From the NCBI GenBank assembly GCA_003559095.1, contig PWMW01000285.1, positions 1-64,000 on the forward strand: a stretch of 64,000 bases of DNA, in the 5' to 3' direction. Origin of the DNA: Clostridiales bacterium (GTDB lineage: Bacteria; Bacillota; Limnochordia; Darwinibacteriales; B1SED10-159). Of this stretch, positions 9,391 through 18,021 are shown piece after piece; the stretch's first letter is position 1; each line of letters begins with the position of its first letter. The position numbers and the translations under genes were made by a program. Below the pieces are notes generated by a model, which worked only from the letters and a program-made list of their open reading frames with translations, searched no databases and was not told where the DNA came from.

Positions 9391-10707
9391 ATGCAGCTTC
9401 ACGCAAAAACCATCGTTGGCCTTTGCCTGGTACTCCTGCTGAGTGCCCCTGGGACAGCCTCACTCTCCGGTGATGAACTGGTGACGGGACATCCCCTGTT
9501 GGATCTGGGAACCGGTCTGCAGGCCAGCAGCGAAAACCCGGCCCGCTTGGCAGCACCCACTCGTAACGAGTTTGCCCTCCAACTGCCGGCGGCAGGGGCG
9601 ATCACAGCCTGGAATCTTCAGACCCTGCAGCTCTTGGGCGAAACATGGACCGACGCCCAGCGCGAGCAGGTGGGTGCCGGCGTGGGTCCCGCTGGCCTCA
9701 CCGTCGCTGCCCAAAGCTCCCCCTTTGTTGGTTACCGGCTCGAAAATTACGCGGGCCGCGTGGGAATCAACGGTCTTGCCTTTGGCAGGGTGCCCAAATC
9801 CCTGACAGATGTGGCGTTTTACGGCCTGGATCTGGTAGGCGACAGCTTTGATGATGATGTAACGTACACCGTAGACTTGGCTGAGGTGGATGGCTGGGCG
9901 GCTGCGTACCTAGAAGCCGCAGTCTCAGCAGCTCTACCGCTACCCGCCGCCGCTGCCGCTCTGGCTGTGCAGCAGGTCACCGCCGGCGCCACCGTCAAAT
10001 ATCTCCTGGGGTTAGCCTATGTCTCCACGGACATCCAAGGCATGATGCAGGCGGAATCGGTGGGAGCAGATACTACCATCACCCTGACAGACCTCCAGGC
10101 GGGTTATGTGGAGTCCAGCACCGGTCAGGGGTTTGCCGCGGATCTTGGCATTAGCGTCCAAGTGAATGATCAGATAACAGTGGATGCTTCTGTTCGCAAC
10201 CTCGGCTCCCTGCGTTGGACTGACGTGTCCGGTGAGTATAGGGTACTGCCCGAAGGCCATGAAGGTACGCTGCTGGGGTTTTCGTTCAGCCGTGATCCAT
10301 TTGGCTTCGATGTAGATTTTGACGACGACCTGGAACTGGCAGAGATCCCCTACGACGGTGGTGACATCACCATGGTCCTGCCGTTAGAACTGCGTCTGGG
10401 GGTGTCCTATCTCTGGAATCCGCGTTTAACTGTGGCCGGCCAGGTACATCACACACGCGTCAACCGCAGTACCGCCAACCACAGTGTCAGTGGCGCTAGC
10501 GTGGCCGCTGAATACAGGCCGTTCGAGTTCCTGCCACTGCGCAGCAGCATATCAGTGAACAGCGCCTCGGGAGTGCAGCTGAACGCTGGTTTTGGTGTGC
10601 GCAGCGGCCCGGTGCGCTTCGATGCCTCGCTGACGAACGTTGCCGGCCTCCTGCTCCCCAACAGCCGGGGAACGGGTCTTGGGCTGCGCATGGGCCTTAG
10701 TTTTTGA
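9391..10707 (+). CDS. Predicted outer-membrane beta-barrel protein
   Basis: The 438-residue protein starts with a signal peptide (MQLHAKTIVGLCLVLLLSAPGTASL). Its early segment contains 'SSENPARLA', like the 'NPA' region of PorV/FadL-like barrels. The rest is a series of amphipathic strands, strongest in the last 120 residues (LRLGVSYLWNPRLTVAGQVHH, VQLNAGFGVRSGPVRFDAS), ending in GLRMGLSF. A C-terminal Phe on a final strand is the recognition signal for outer-membrane insertion. ATG 9391 has AGGAGGG 6 nt upstream; an in-frame ATG at 9376 overlaps the lipoprotein stop. Together with the protease-barrel fusion it argues for a diderm cell envelope. Confidence 0.78.
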   Translation: MQLHAKTIVGLCLVLLLSAPGTASLSGDELVTGHPLLDLGTGLQASSENPARLAAPTRNEFALQLPAAGAITAWNLQTLQLLGETWTDAQREQVGAGVGPAGLTVAAQSSPFVGYRLENYAGRVGINGLAFGRVPKSLTDVAFYGLDLVGDSFDDDVTYTVDLAEVDGWAAAYLEAAVSAALPLPAAAAALAVQQVTAGATVKYLLGLAYVSTDIQGMMQAESVGADTTITLTDLQAGYVESSTGQGFAADLGISVQVNDQITVDASVRNLGSLRWTDVSGEYRVLPEGHEGTLLGFSFSRDPFGFDVDFDDDLELAEIPYDGGDITMVLPLELRLGVSYLWNPRLTVAGQVHHTRVNRSTANHSVSGASVAAEYRPFEFLPLRSSISVNSASGVQLNAGFGVRSGPVRFDASLTNVAGLLLPNSRGTGLGLRMGLSF

Positions 10708-10821
10708 TGCCAGCGGGTTCGGCGGTTCCAGCCGTTCCAGGCGCTTCCTCGCAGGACCAAGGTCAATGACCGACGAATCCACGTCATGTACACCCAAGCG
10801 CAACTACAAGGAGGTAGAGCA

Positions 10822-11637
10822 ATGGCTCTCATACAATGTACGTTTTTCTCCGAAGTACTCAACCTGACCACGGCTATGAACGTTATCGTTCCCCAGGATC
10901 GTCCGCATATACCTGTCCAAGTGCGCAATCCGGCGCAGGGCGAGCGGCATCCAGTGCTCTTCTTGCTGCACGGTATGACCGACAACCATACAGCCTGGCT
11001 GCGCAACACCAGCATCGAACGTTACGCAGAAGCCAAGGGACTGGCGGTGGTTATGCCTGAGGTAGATCTGAGTTTTTACACGGACATGGCATACGGTAAC
11101 CGCTACTGGACCTTTATCAGTGAGGAACTGCCAGCTCTGGCCCGCACGTTTTTTCCCTTGACAGACGAGACGGCGGAGACCTTTGTGGCGGGCTTAAGCA
11201 TGGGCGGGTACGGCGCCTTCAAACTGGCCCTCCGACGTCCCGAAATGTTCGCAGCGGCGGCCAGCCTCTCCGGTGCCGTGAACATGGCAGGCATTCACCA
11301 CAGTGCCCCCGATGAGCGGGCCAAGCAGTTTTTCCAGCTAATTTTTGGTTCTGACCCGATAGCAGGGACGGATAACGACCTTGTGTATCTGGCGAAAGAG
11401 CTCGGGGCGTCTGCCTCTTCCAAGCCCGCCCTCTACCAATGCTGCGGTACGGAAGATTTCCTTTATGAAGATAATCTCATCTTCCGGGATGCAGCTCAAG
11501 AGGCCGGGCTCAACCTTACGTATGTGGAAGGGCCCGGAGCCCACGAGTGGAGTTATTGGGATGAACATATCCAAAAGGTCCTAGACTGGCTGCCACTGCA
11601 ACTGCCAGCCAAGCCGCCTGCAGATGAAGAACATTAA
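10822..11637 (+). CDS. Alpha/beta-hydrolase esterase, esterase D/acetylesterase type
   Basis: The 271-residue protein matches the tributyrin esterase/acetylesterase family (EstA-like relatives of esterase D). The oxyanion region is 'VLFLLHGMTDNHTAWLRNT', the nucleophile elbow GLSMGG gives the catalytic Ser near residue 123, an acid follows in 'CCGTEDFLYEDN', and the catalytic His is in 'EGPGAHEWSYWDEH' near the end. Family members cleave short-chain acyl or acetyl esters, often from acetylated sugars and xylan, in the cytoplasm; no signal peptide is seen. ATG 10822 follows AAGGAGG at about 8 nt. A strong terminator follows at 11695. Confidence 0.9.
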   Translation: MALIQCTFFSEVLNLTTAMNVIVPQDRPHIPVQVRNPAQGERHPVLFLLHGMTDNHTAWLRNTSIERYAEAKGLAVVMPEVDLSFYTDMAYGNRYWTFISEELPALARTFFPLTDETAETFVAGLSMGGYGAFKLALRRPEMFAAAASLSGAVNMAGIHHSAPDERAKQFFQLIFGSDPIAGTDNDLVYLAKELGASASSKPALYQCCGTEDFLYEDNLIFRDAAQEAGLNLTYVEGPGAHEWSYWDEHIQKVLDWLPLQLPAKPPADEEH

Positions 11638-11656
11638 CGGAATTCGCTAATTTGTA

Positions 11657-11678
11657 GCTCACCTGGTACCTGGGAATA
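11657..11678. repeat. Single copy of the TACCTGGTA palindromic repeat
   Basis: The stretch around ACCTGGTACCTGGGAA resembles one unit of the tandem near-palindromes clustered at 31.0, 52.8 and 63.2 kb. It lies between the esterase stop and its terminator. Confidence 0.45.
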
Positions 11679-11694
11679 AATGGAAGTAAGCGCA

Positions 11695-11733
11695 CAAAAA
11701 AAGACCTTTCTCCTTACGGAAGGTCTTTTTTGT
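11695..11733 (+). terminator. Rho-independent terminator, possibly bidirectional
   Basis: A stem AAAGACCTT...AAGGTCTTT has an A run before it and a T run after it. It follows the esterase gene on the plus strand. Confidence 0.92.
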
Positions 11734-11881
11734 GTCGGTGCCTAAAGAGTCACCACAAGATGGCTTCCATCCTCTCCCAATGCGGGCAGCGATTTGGAAA
11801 CCATGTACGGGCTCGCAGGAGCCTGCACCCCGTTCCCGTCTCTGTCGTTTGATCGTTACTCCTTGGAACGGAGGCTGCCGT

Positions 11882-13165
11882 ATGTCGGATTACTTGGATT
11901 CCCTCGTCAGACAGGCTGTGGCTGCCATGCACGACCTTCGCTTTCAAGAAGCCCTGCACCTTTGGTCAGAGGCCTATGCCGTCGCGCCCAACGACTGTTT
12001 TCAGATCCACAAAGCCATGTGCTGGCGCCATCTGGGCGCAGCAGATAAAGCGCTGGCCCTACTTAAGCCGCTGATGCGACACTCCCCCTACCCTGCTTTG
12101 GCCGGCGCCATTGCGGCCCAGTGCAGCTGTGACAAAGGCGAACCTCGCCGGGCTGGGCAATACCTTCACCAAAGCCTCGGACTCTGGCAGTACGAAGGAG
12201 CCTCTGCTCCTCAATACATCGAGACGGCCCAAGAATTGATGCTGGCCGCGGGCCGCTTAGGCCAACACACCACGGTGACAAAGATACTGCGGGCCACTCC
12301 GGGGGTGTCGCCAACGGTGATTCTGCAGGGAGCCACGGCATTCTTTAACCGTGGCTTTTTCGGCGAAGCCCAGCGGCTGTGGAACCGTCTCGATCCCACC
12401 ATGACCAGGCCCTTTATGGCGGTGGCCCAGTGGATTATTGAAGGCACTGTCCCGCCTTTTCAGCTGGAATATGACTTTGATTGGGCACCCTTTGTCGGCC
12501 GTGTGACCGACGAGGCCATAACCAGGACCCTGCAGCAACGGCCTCTAGCAGGGGTGGTGCGTCTGCAGTTAGTCTACCAAATGCTGCGCTCTGATACTCC
12601 AGCCCATCAGCATTGGGATGCCGCCCTCCTGTTGTTCGCTGACACTTCGCCTTGGCAGTCGCAGCTGGCCCAACAGCTGCTGGCTGTCCCATGGCTGGAG
12701 CAGCCCCTGCGCAAACGGATTCTCCAGCAATTGGTGGCCAACGGTCAGTTTTCCTTGAACCAAGAACTACAATGGTGGGAGTATGGTGGGGCGGTCAAAG
12801 TGACGCCAGCGTCCCTCCACGTCCTGACCAAACAGCAGTGTATCGATCATACGGTGGCTGCCCTCAACTGTATGCTGATTGGCAAGGAGGTACAAGCCTT
12901 GAATTTGCTGGAAAAGGCCCATCGCTGGCTGCCAGGGGATTCTGTCATCGGCCTCGCCTTGGTGGAATGCCTCCACATTCTCGGGGAGACTCCACGGGCC
13001 AAAGGCCTTCTTCGGCTTCTGGGACAATACTGGTGCGGAGATGAAACCTTTCATCGCGATGCAGCGCTTGTGGCGGAATTCGTGGATGATAAGAGCATGC
13101 GCGAGTATCACATTGCTTCCCTGGGGCAGCTGCGCGGTTCCCCTTCGCAGCCACAGCTGCACTGA
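11882..13165 (+). CDS. Tetratricopeptide-repeat protein
   Basis: The 427-residue protein is mostly helical. TPR-like pairs are visible at the start (ALHLWSEAYAVAPNDCFQIHKAMCWRHLGAADKALALLKPLM, about residues 22-65) and near the end (ALNLLEKAHRWLPGDSVIGLALVECLHILGETPRAKGLLRLL). The middle contains less regular helices. There is no signal peptide, so it should be a cytoplasmic scaffold or adaptor; no catalytic motif is seen. ATG 11882 is preferred over the longer frame (to 11732) because GGAGG lies 7 nt upstream and the longer frame runs back to the preceding terminator. The gene is monocistronic, ending before the terminator at 13255. Confidence 0.75.
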   Translation: MSDYLDSLVRQAVAAMHDLRFQEALHLWSEAYAVAPNDCFQIHKAMCWRHLGAADKALALLKPLMRHSPYPALAGAIAAQCSCDKGEPRRAGQYLHQSLGLWQYEGASAPQYIETAQELMLAAGRLGQHTTVTKILRATPGVSPTVILQGATAFFNRGFFGEAQRLWNRLDPTMTRPFMAVAQWIIEGTVPPFQLEYDFDWAPFVGRVTDEAITRTLQQRPLAGVVRLQLVYQMLRSDTPAHQHWDAALLLFADTSPWQSQLAQQLLAVPWLEQPLRKRILQQLVANGQFSLNQELQWWEYGGAVKVTPASLHVLTKQQCIDHTVAALNCMLIGKEVQALNLLEKAHRWLPGDSVIGLALVECLHILGETPRAKGLLRLLGQYWCGDETFHRDAALVAEFVDDKSMREYHIASLGQLRGSPSQPQLH

Positions 13166-13254
13166 ACAAGGCGCCGATAACAGCCACATGAACCAACGGG
13201 CAGTAGATGGATCTGCACACAGCGTTCTACTGCATTTGCTTCCCGTGACACCTT

Positions 13255-13281
13255 AAGGGCCGCTGTCTGCGGCCCTTTTTC
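13255..13281 (+). terminator. Rho-independent terminator after TPR gene
   Basis: A perfect 7-bp GGGCCGC/GCGGCCC stem with a 5-nt loop is followed by TTTTTC. Confidence 0.92.
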
Positions 13282-13303
13282 TGCCCGTATTTCAATTCAA
13301 ACG

Positions 13304-14161
13304 CTATTCGGAATGGCCGGCGGCTCCCATATGAAACTGCTCCTGCAACCACGCTAACTGCGGTGCAGTCCAGCTGCACTCAAGGTTCAGGATACCATCA
13401 TAGCCGCTGCGTCCCAATGCTTGCAGCACCTCTGGAAGGGGAACGGTCCCCGTTCCCAGCGGCAGATGTTCATCCTGCCGGCCGTGATTGTCGTGGAGAT
13501 GGACGTGGAAGAGCCTGCGGCCGAGAGCCGGGACGAAGGATGCCGGGTCGTGCCCGCTGCACCACGCGTGTCCCACATCCAGGGTGGCGCCAACATTGCT
13601 GCGCTGCACATCATCCAGGAGTCCCGCCAGTTGCTGTGGCGAGCGGTAGCGTTCATGGGGATACACCAGATTCTCCACCGCGATCTTCAGACCCTTTGCA
13701 TAGTCAGCTAACTCCTGCAGCGCCTCAACGCAAAGTTCGTGACTGCGAGCTAAATGCTGCTGCATACGTTGGCTGGCCGGGCGAAAGTCATCCTGGTTCC
13801 AGGGACCGTCGGGAAGTGCCAGAACACTCATGACTGGATGAACCACCACTACCGACGCCTCCAGCTGCCGCGCAAAGTCCAGGCATTCCTTCACCTGAGT
13901 AAGGGCTGTCCGGCGCACGGCGCGGTTGAGGCTGGCAAGGTTGACGTCAATGAGAGGAGCATGTACCGTAAACCTCAGTCCGGCATCCCGCAGCTCCTGA
14001 ACACGACCCAGATACGAAAAGACCTCCCATGTATCCAAGTATGGCTGCACAAATCCCACTTCGACACCGGCAAAACCTGCTCCCAGGAACGCTTCCACGT
14101 CTACTGGACCTTCCTGGCTGGGTGCCACTCGGGAGAACTCGATTCGGTTGTATAACTTCAT
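13304..14161 (-). CDS. Sugar phosphate isomerase/epimerase, xylose-isomerase-like TIM barrel
   Basis: The 285-residue protein belongs to the AP-endonuclease 2/xylose isomerase-like TIM-barrel superfamily. Metal-site segments can be seen in order: 'VHAPLIDVN', 'VVVVHPVMS', 'KIAVENLVYPHE' (Glu ligand), 'GATLDVGHAWCSGHD' (Asp and His), 'FHVHLHDNHGRQDEHLPLGTGTV' (His-x-Asp-x-His) and 'GILNLECSWT' (Glu). Members isomerise or epimerise keto-sugars, inosose or hydroxypyruvate; the exact substrate is open. ATG 14161 has GAGAGGACG upstream. It stands alone between a plus-strand terminator and the 124-bp repeats. A second family member lies at 50846-51691. Confidence 0.88.
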   Translation of the reverse strand: MKLYNRIEFSRVAPSQEGPVDVEAFLGAGFAGVEVGFVQPYLDTWEVFSYLGRVQELRDAGLRFTVHAPLIDVNLASLNRAVRRTALTQVKECLDFARQLEASVVVVHPVMSVLALPDGPWNQDDFRPASQRMQQHLARSHELCVEALQELADYAKGLKIAVENLVYPHERYRSPQQLAGLLDDVQRSNVGATLDVGHAWCSGHDPASFVPALGRRLFHVHLHDNHGRQDEHLPLGTGTVPLPEVLQALGRSGYDGILNLECSWTAPQLAWLQEQFHMGAAGHSE

Positions 14162-14333
14162 GCATGTCCGTCCTCTCGTCTACGGGGTTCGGTTTGGCTT
14201 AATGATGTTGGGTCTTTCAGTGAAGTACTGCAGACTAATGCTCGACAACTGCGCTATTGCGCTGGGGGTCGTACCTTGGTTCCTTCAACTGCACCCAAAG
14301 AGTAGTGCCCTCGCCGGGGAACAACCACCCAAA

Positions 14334-14829
14334 GTGTCCACGCCAATACCCTTGTGCATAGGCCATCTTAGGTGTTCGTGGTCACGGAAATCCCGATGAA
14401 CGGGATTTCGCGGTTCCTGTTTGACGTATCCATGATACCTGCAAGGTGGACTCCAAGGTGTCCACGCCAATACCCTTGTGCATAGGCCATCTTAGGTGTT
14501 CGTGGTCACGGAAATCCCGATGAACGGGATTTCGCGGTTCCTGTTTGACGTATCCATGATACCTGCAAAGTGGACTCCAAGGTGTCCACTCCAATACTCT
14601 GGTGCACGAGCAATCTCAGGTGTTCGTGGTCACGGAAATCCCGATGAACGGGATTTCGCGGTTCCTGTTTGACGTTTTCATGATACCTGCAAAGTGGACT
14701 CCAAAGTGTCCACTCCTAACTCTGGTGCACGGGCCATCTTCGGTGTTCGCGGTCACGGAAATCCCGATGAACGGGATTTCGCGGTTCTTGTTCGGCGTGT
14801 CCATGATACCTTCAAGGTGGACACCTGGA
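14334..14829. repeat. Four tandem 124-bp repeats with conserved hairpins
   Basis: Four copies begin at 14334, 14458, 14582 and 14706 with an exact 124-bp period. The first two are nearly identical and the last two carry scattered changes. Each contains a perfect hairpin, GAAATCCC-gatgaac-GGGATTTC (14387-14409, then at +124 steps), unchanged in all four. Across each unit junction there is a second inverted repeat, GTGGAC...GTCCAC. The array fills the gap between a TIM-barrel gene and the 3' end of the metalloprotease gene and contains no gene with a ribosome site. Confidence 0.95.
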
Positions 14830-14836
14830 TGGACAC

Positions 14837-17512
14837 CTAGGGCGAATAGTAGATGTAAAACAGAGCATCGTTCATCGGTGTCAAGTACGGTAAATCCCCG
14901 ATTTGACCTTTTAGGTTCCCCCACCACATGTCACCGATCTTGAGGCTGCCCTGTTGGTTCGCTTCTAGATCATAGGAGTGATCCCGCGCCACGAGGGAGA
15001 AGTCCGAACTCTGCCTCACTGCTCCGGAAACTTCGTACACCACATAACGGAAAGCCAATGTCGACGGATCCTTGTTGTCGAGAACCTGAAGTTTTCCTGG
15101 AGACTCCTGCCTAGTCGCAAATAACAAAATGGTTCCCGCTGGCAGATCATTGGCGCTCAGAGGACGATCGCTCAAATGCTTGACATGATCCATCACCGTC
15201 TTCACATCGACTTGTTCATAGATCTCGTCAGGACCTGACTGCATATAGTAGGGAATCAACTCCCGGGACTGATCCATTCTTACCGTTGTTTCCGGCAGCG
15301 TGGGATCGTCAACGCCTCCCTCCCAATGGGAAAACGTGAAGGCACCATCGAGATGTTCGTGGGGCACTGCTACGGTCACGATCGTGTCCTCTGCGTACGC
15401 TCGCGGACGCTCGTCCACCTCTGGATCCACCTCTACCCAGCTTTCGATGGGAGGAAATTTGCCAAACCATATCTCTTCATTGATCAAAGGACACGCTTGG
15501 AACTCTAGATAATAGAAGCGCTGATTGTAGACAAGATCCACCATTGTAAAGGCGTTAGGCTCGTCGATGTTCGTGTTCGACAACAGCAAATACACTGTCT
15601 GGGCCGCAGCACCCACACGGGTCGAATAACTAGAGTTATCTGGCATACTGATGTCTTGGTGCGGGTAAAACTTATAAGCTACGCCGGGATCCTCAGTGTA
15701 GACGTCCAGCGTTACTTTGCAGAACCCCTCAGTCACGGGATCCAGCTCAATGGCAAGGGCCCGAGATGACAGTGATTCCAACCGCAGAAATCCAAGGTCG
15801 ACGCCGGATGACGTCCCTGTCAGCGGATCCAAACGGACGCTGTGGTCGTCTATGTCACCCAGAGCATCGCTCCACCATTCACCAGCGGGACCGTGGGGAA
15901 CAACTGTCCAACCTAACCAAGTTCCCAGCTCAGTCTCTTTTTCAAACGAATAATCCTTTGCGAACTGCCAATAGGCATCGGACAAACCCTGGAACGGCCC
16001 GGATGCGGCCAGCCAGTCATCGATGTCGTCCCTAAAACCGCCCCGTTCCACAATATCCAACAGAAACGAGTTGCCAGAACCGGTATCAAGGCGTTGACCT
16101 AGATACGCCCAGAAATCCTGCTGGAGGTATTCCGATTGGGCGACGTCGGCGGTCCAATCCCAGGCAAAGGCCTGACTGCCAAATACACTAGTACTGATGG
16201 GCATCGGCGGACGCGATGGTCGCCCAGGAGAATCGAACCGCGTCGGTGGACGGAGGGAGCCTTGGGTCAACGTGGCTGTACCTTCCAGGTAACCGTGGTT
16301 GATCCGGCGAGCTCCCAAACTGAACCAACTAAGGTACCGGAACTGGACGGCGTGAAAAAGTTCATGCCAGGCCGTGGCGGGTCTTGGTTCTTCCGCCGGA
16401 GCTCCGAGATAATACGTGGCGGCCACGGAAGCGTTGGGTCGTCGTTCATAGATTCCCAGGATAGTGTCGTCAGGGTCCATCTTGCGGAGCTCGTAACGGT
16501 AAGGTCCCGTCTGGTAATACCCGGGTGGCCAAAGCGTCCAGCGGCGATGGCGACTGAGCAGCGGCTCGTCAAAGCCAAGACTTCTGTACGCTGCCAACGC
16601 TTCATCGAGAGTTGCTTCCGTATCTTGGATATGACTCGGCAGGCACTCTCCTGGCTCGAACCCGACACATGTAACACCGAATTCGGAATCGGACAGGACG
16701 AAGATCTCCTGGGAATCGCAGCCAAGGCCCTCGACCAAGGCGAAGACTTCCGGTTCTTCTCCAATGAACTCCAAACCGGTAATGAACAACTCCTGCTTGG
16801 GCTCATAGGTTCCCGGCAGATAGTACCAGCGTCCGGACTCACCAACCTCGGTGTCAGAGGTCATCACATGATCCGGCGGAGCCAATACCATTAAAGCGAG
16901 ACACTCTGTTGAAAAGCCCTCGGGAACAGGGACACCGAAAACCAGATATGTTCCATCGGGTGTCCAGAATGTCTCAACAGCCCCGAGCTCGTAGAATGGA
17001 CCTGCTCTCGCCACTGTGTTCTCCAAATAGCTGGGCAGCGGGATACCGGGGCGAGGATCAGGTACAGAACGAATGTAAAGCTGCAGTTCCGCAGCCAGGG
17101 CCCCATCCATGGCCGCCAAGGTAAGCCCGTCCAGGCCAACCATGGGTTCATCATCATCAGGACCCAGCGTGATGGTGCCTCCCTCCTCAGCAAAGACCGC
17201 GGTAAGGGTCTTCGAGGAATCCATGACGACAAATGTCTCGGCTTCGAATTGTTCATCAACATCGCCGTCCCAGCGCAAAAACTCGAACCCATCTTCAGGG
17301 AGAGCCGCGATTGATTCTACATGATTCAACGAGTAGGTGTGGGTTCCCGCGGATGGTACCGTGGTTCCAGAGCTGGCAGGATCCACATGGATGGTCAGCG
17401 TGACGCTGGTTCGCCCACCACCTCCCCCGCAGCCACTGAACTGCGGCAAAAGCAGAACCATGAGCAGCAAGATCAACAGTCCGACACGTCTTCGATCAAA
17501 CAACAATGCCAT
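14837..17512 (-). CDS. Secreted lipoprotein with HELFH zinc-metalloprotease motif
   Basis: The 891-residue protein has a lipoprotein signal (hydrophobic run, then PQFSGC). Immediately after it comes a short InlB-type 'bacterial repeat' domain (TLTIHVDPASSGTTVPSAGTH... FLRWDGDVDEQFE), and a second such piece sits near residue 750 (FTFSHWEGGVDDPTLPETTVRMDQS). The centre contains AWHELFHAVQFRY (HExxH, about residues 383-387) and, 23 residues on, GYLEGTA, which would provide the third (Glu) zinc ligand, as in gluzincin-type secreted proteases. The start is uncertain: ATG 17512 gives the cleanest signal peptide but its AGGAGG is only 2 nt away, while ATG 17614 has AGGAG about 13 nt upstream. The function is inferred from the motif only. 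Confidence 0.65.
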   Translation of the reverse strand: MALLFDRRRVGLLILLLMVLLLPQFSGCGGGGGRTSVTLTIHVDPASSGTTVPSAGTHTYSLNHVESIAALPEDGFEFLRWDGDVDEQFEAETFVVMDSSKTLTAVFAEEGGTITLGPDDDEPMVGLDGLTLAAMDGALAAELQLYIRSVPDPRPGIPLPSYLENTVARAGPFYELGAVETFWTPDGTYLVFGVPVPEGFSTECLALMVLAPPDHVMTSDTEVGESGRWYYLPGTYEPKQELFITGLEFIGEEPEVFALVEGLGCDSQEIFVLSDSEFGVTCVGFEPGECLPSHIQDTEATLDEALAAYRSLGFDEPLLSRHRRWTLWPPGYYQTGPYRYELRKMDPDDTILGIYERRPNASVAATYYLGAPAEEPRPATAWHELFHAVQFRYLSWFSLGARRINHGYLEGTATLTQGSLRPPTRFDSPGRPSRPPMPISTSVFGSQAFAWDWTADVAQSEYLQQDFWAYLGQRLDTGSGNSFLLDIVERGGFRDDIDDWLAASGPFQGLSDAYWQFAKDYSFEKETELGTWLGWTVVPHGPAGEWWSDALGDIDDHSVRLDPLTGTSSGVDLGFLRLESLSSRALAIELDPVTEGFCKVTLDVYTEDPGVAYKFYPHQDISMPDNSSYSTRVGAAAQTVYLLLSNTNIDEPNAFTMVDLVYNQRFYYLEFQACPLINEEIWFGKFPPIESWVEVDPEVDERPRAYAEDTIVTVAVPHEHLDGAFTFSHWEGGVDDPTLPETTVRMDQSRELIPYYMQSGPDEIYEQVDVKTVMDHVKHLSDRPLSANDLPAGTILLFATRQESPGKLQVLDNKDPSTLAFRYVVYEVSGAVRQSSDFSLVARDHSYDLEANQQGSLKIGDMWWGNLKGQIGDLPYLTPMNDALFYIYYSP

Positions 17513-18021
17513 CGCCTCCTCAGAACGGTGCATACCATGCATCGACCGACAGCGATGTCGCGAGATAATTTCTGCGGCGGCGGCTAGCGTCCCTAATCTC
17601 AATCCCATAACCATTTGTGAACTGGTTCTCCTAACGACACCTATGGTGACACCTTCGTCGCAGGCGTGAGATCACCTTCCGAAAAATGGAATATTTACTA
17701 AACTTTGGTTAACACACATTTTTCAGTTTCTTATCTATTCCGCTTAACAAAGGCATCCTGTGCCGCTGCGGGAGGACCAGCTAACACCCGCACGCAGCAA
17801 ATGGTGCACAGCGCCACCCAATGGGAAGAGCCGGGTACAATCTGCCCTGGCACATTCTGCTGTTCTCCAAATCGGACCACAAAACGCAGCACCAAATCGC
17901 CAAAAACGAAAAGCCCTGAAGTCCCCAACGATGGGACTTTTACAGAGCTTATTCGCCGTTTTGCTGCAGAACTCGACGACGAGTGCAGCGCATAGACAAT
18001 GGGACGACGGAACCCGCCCGC
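17513..18021. other. Intergenic region, no supported gene
   Basis: Open frames here on both strands overlap each other and lack ribosome sites. A T-rich stretch near 17690-17745 probably holds the promoter of the lipoprotein gene. A 7-bp stem (AAGTCCC/GGGACTT, 17919-17939) may weakly terminate the oxidoreductase transcript. Confidence 0.45.

Noticed and set aside
16136-16894. Long plus-strand frame inside the metalloprotease gene
   Set aside because: Antisense shadow of a gene with a signal peptide and HELFH motif; no ribosome site.
17705-17995. 96-residue plus-strand frame in the gap before the CrtI-like gene
   Set aside because: Low-complexity composition, no ribosome site, and overlapping open frames on the other strand.
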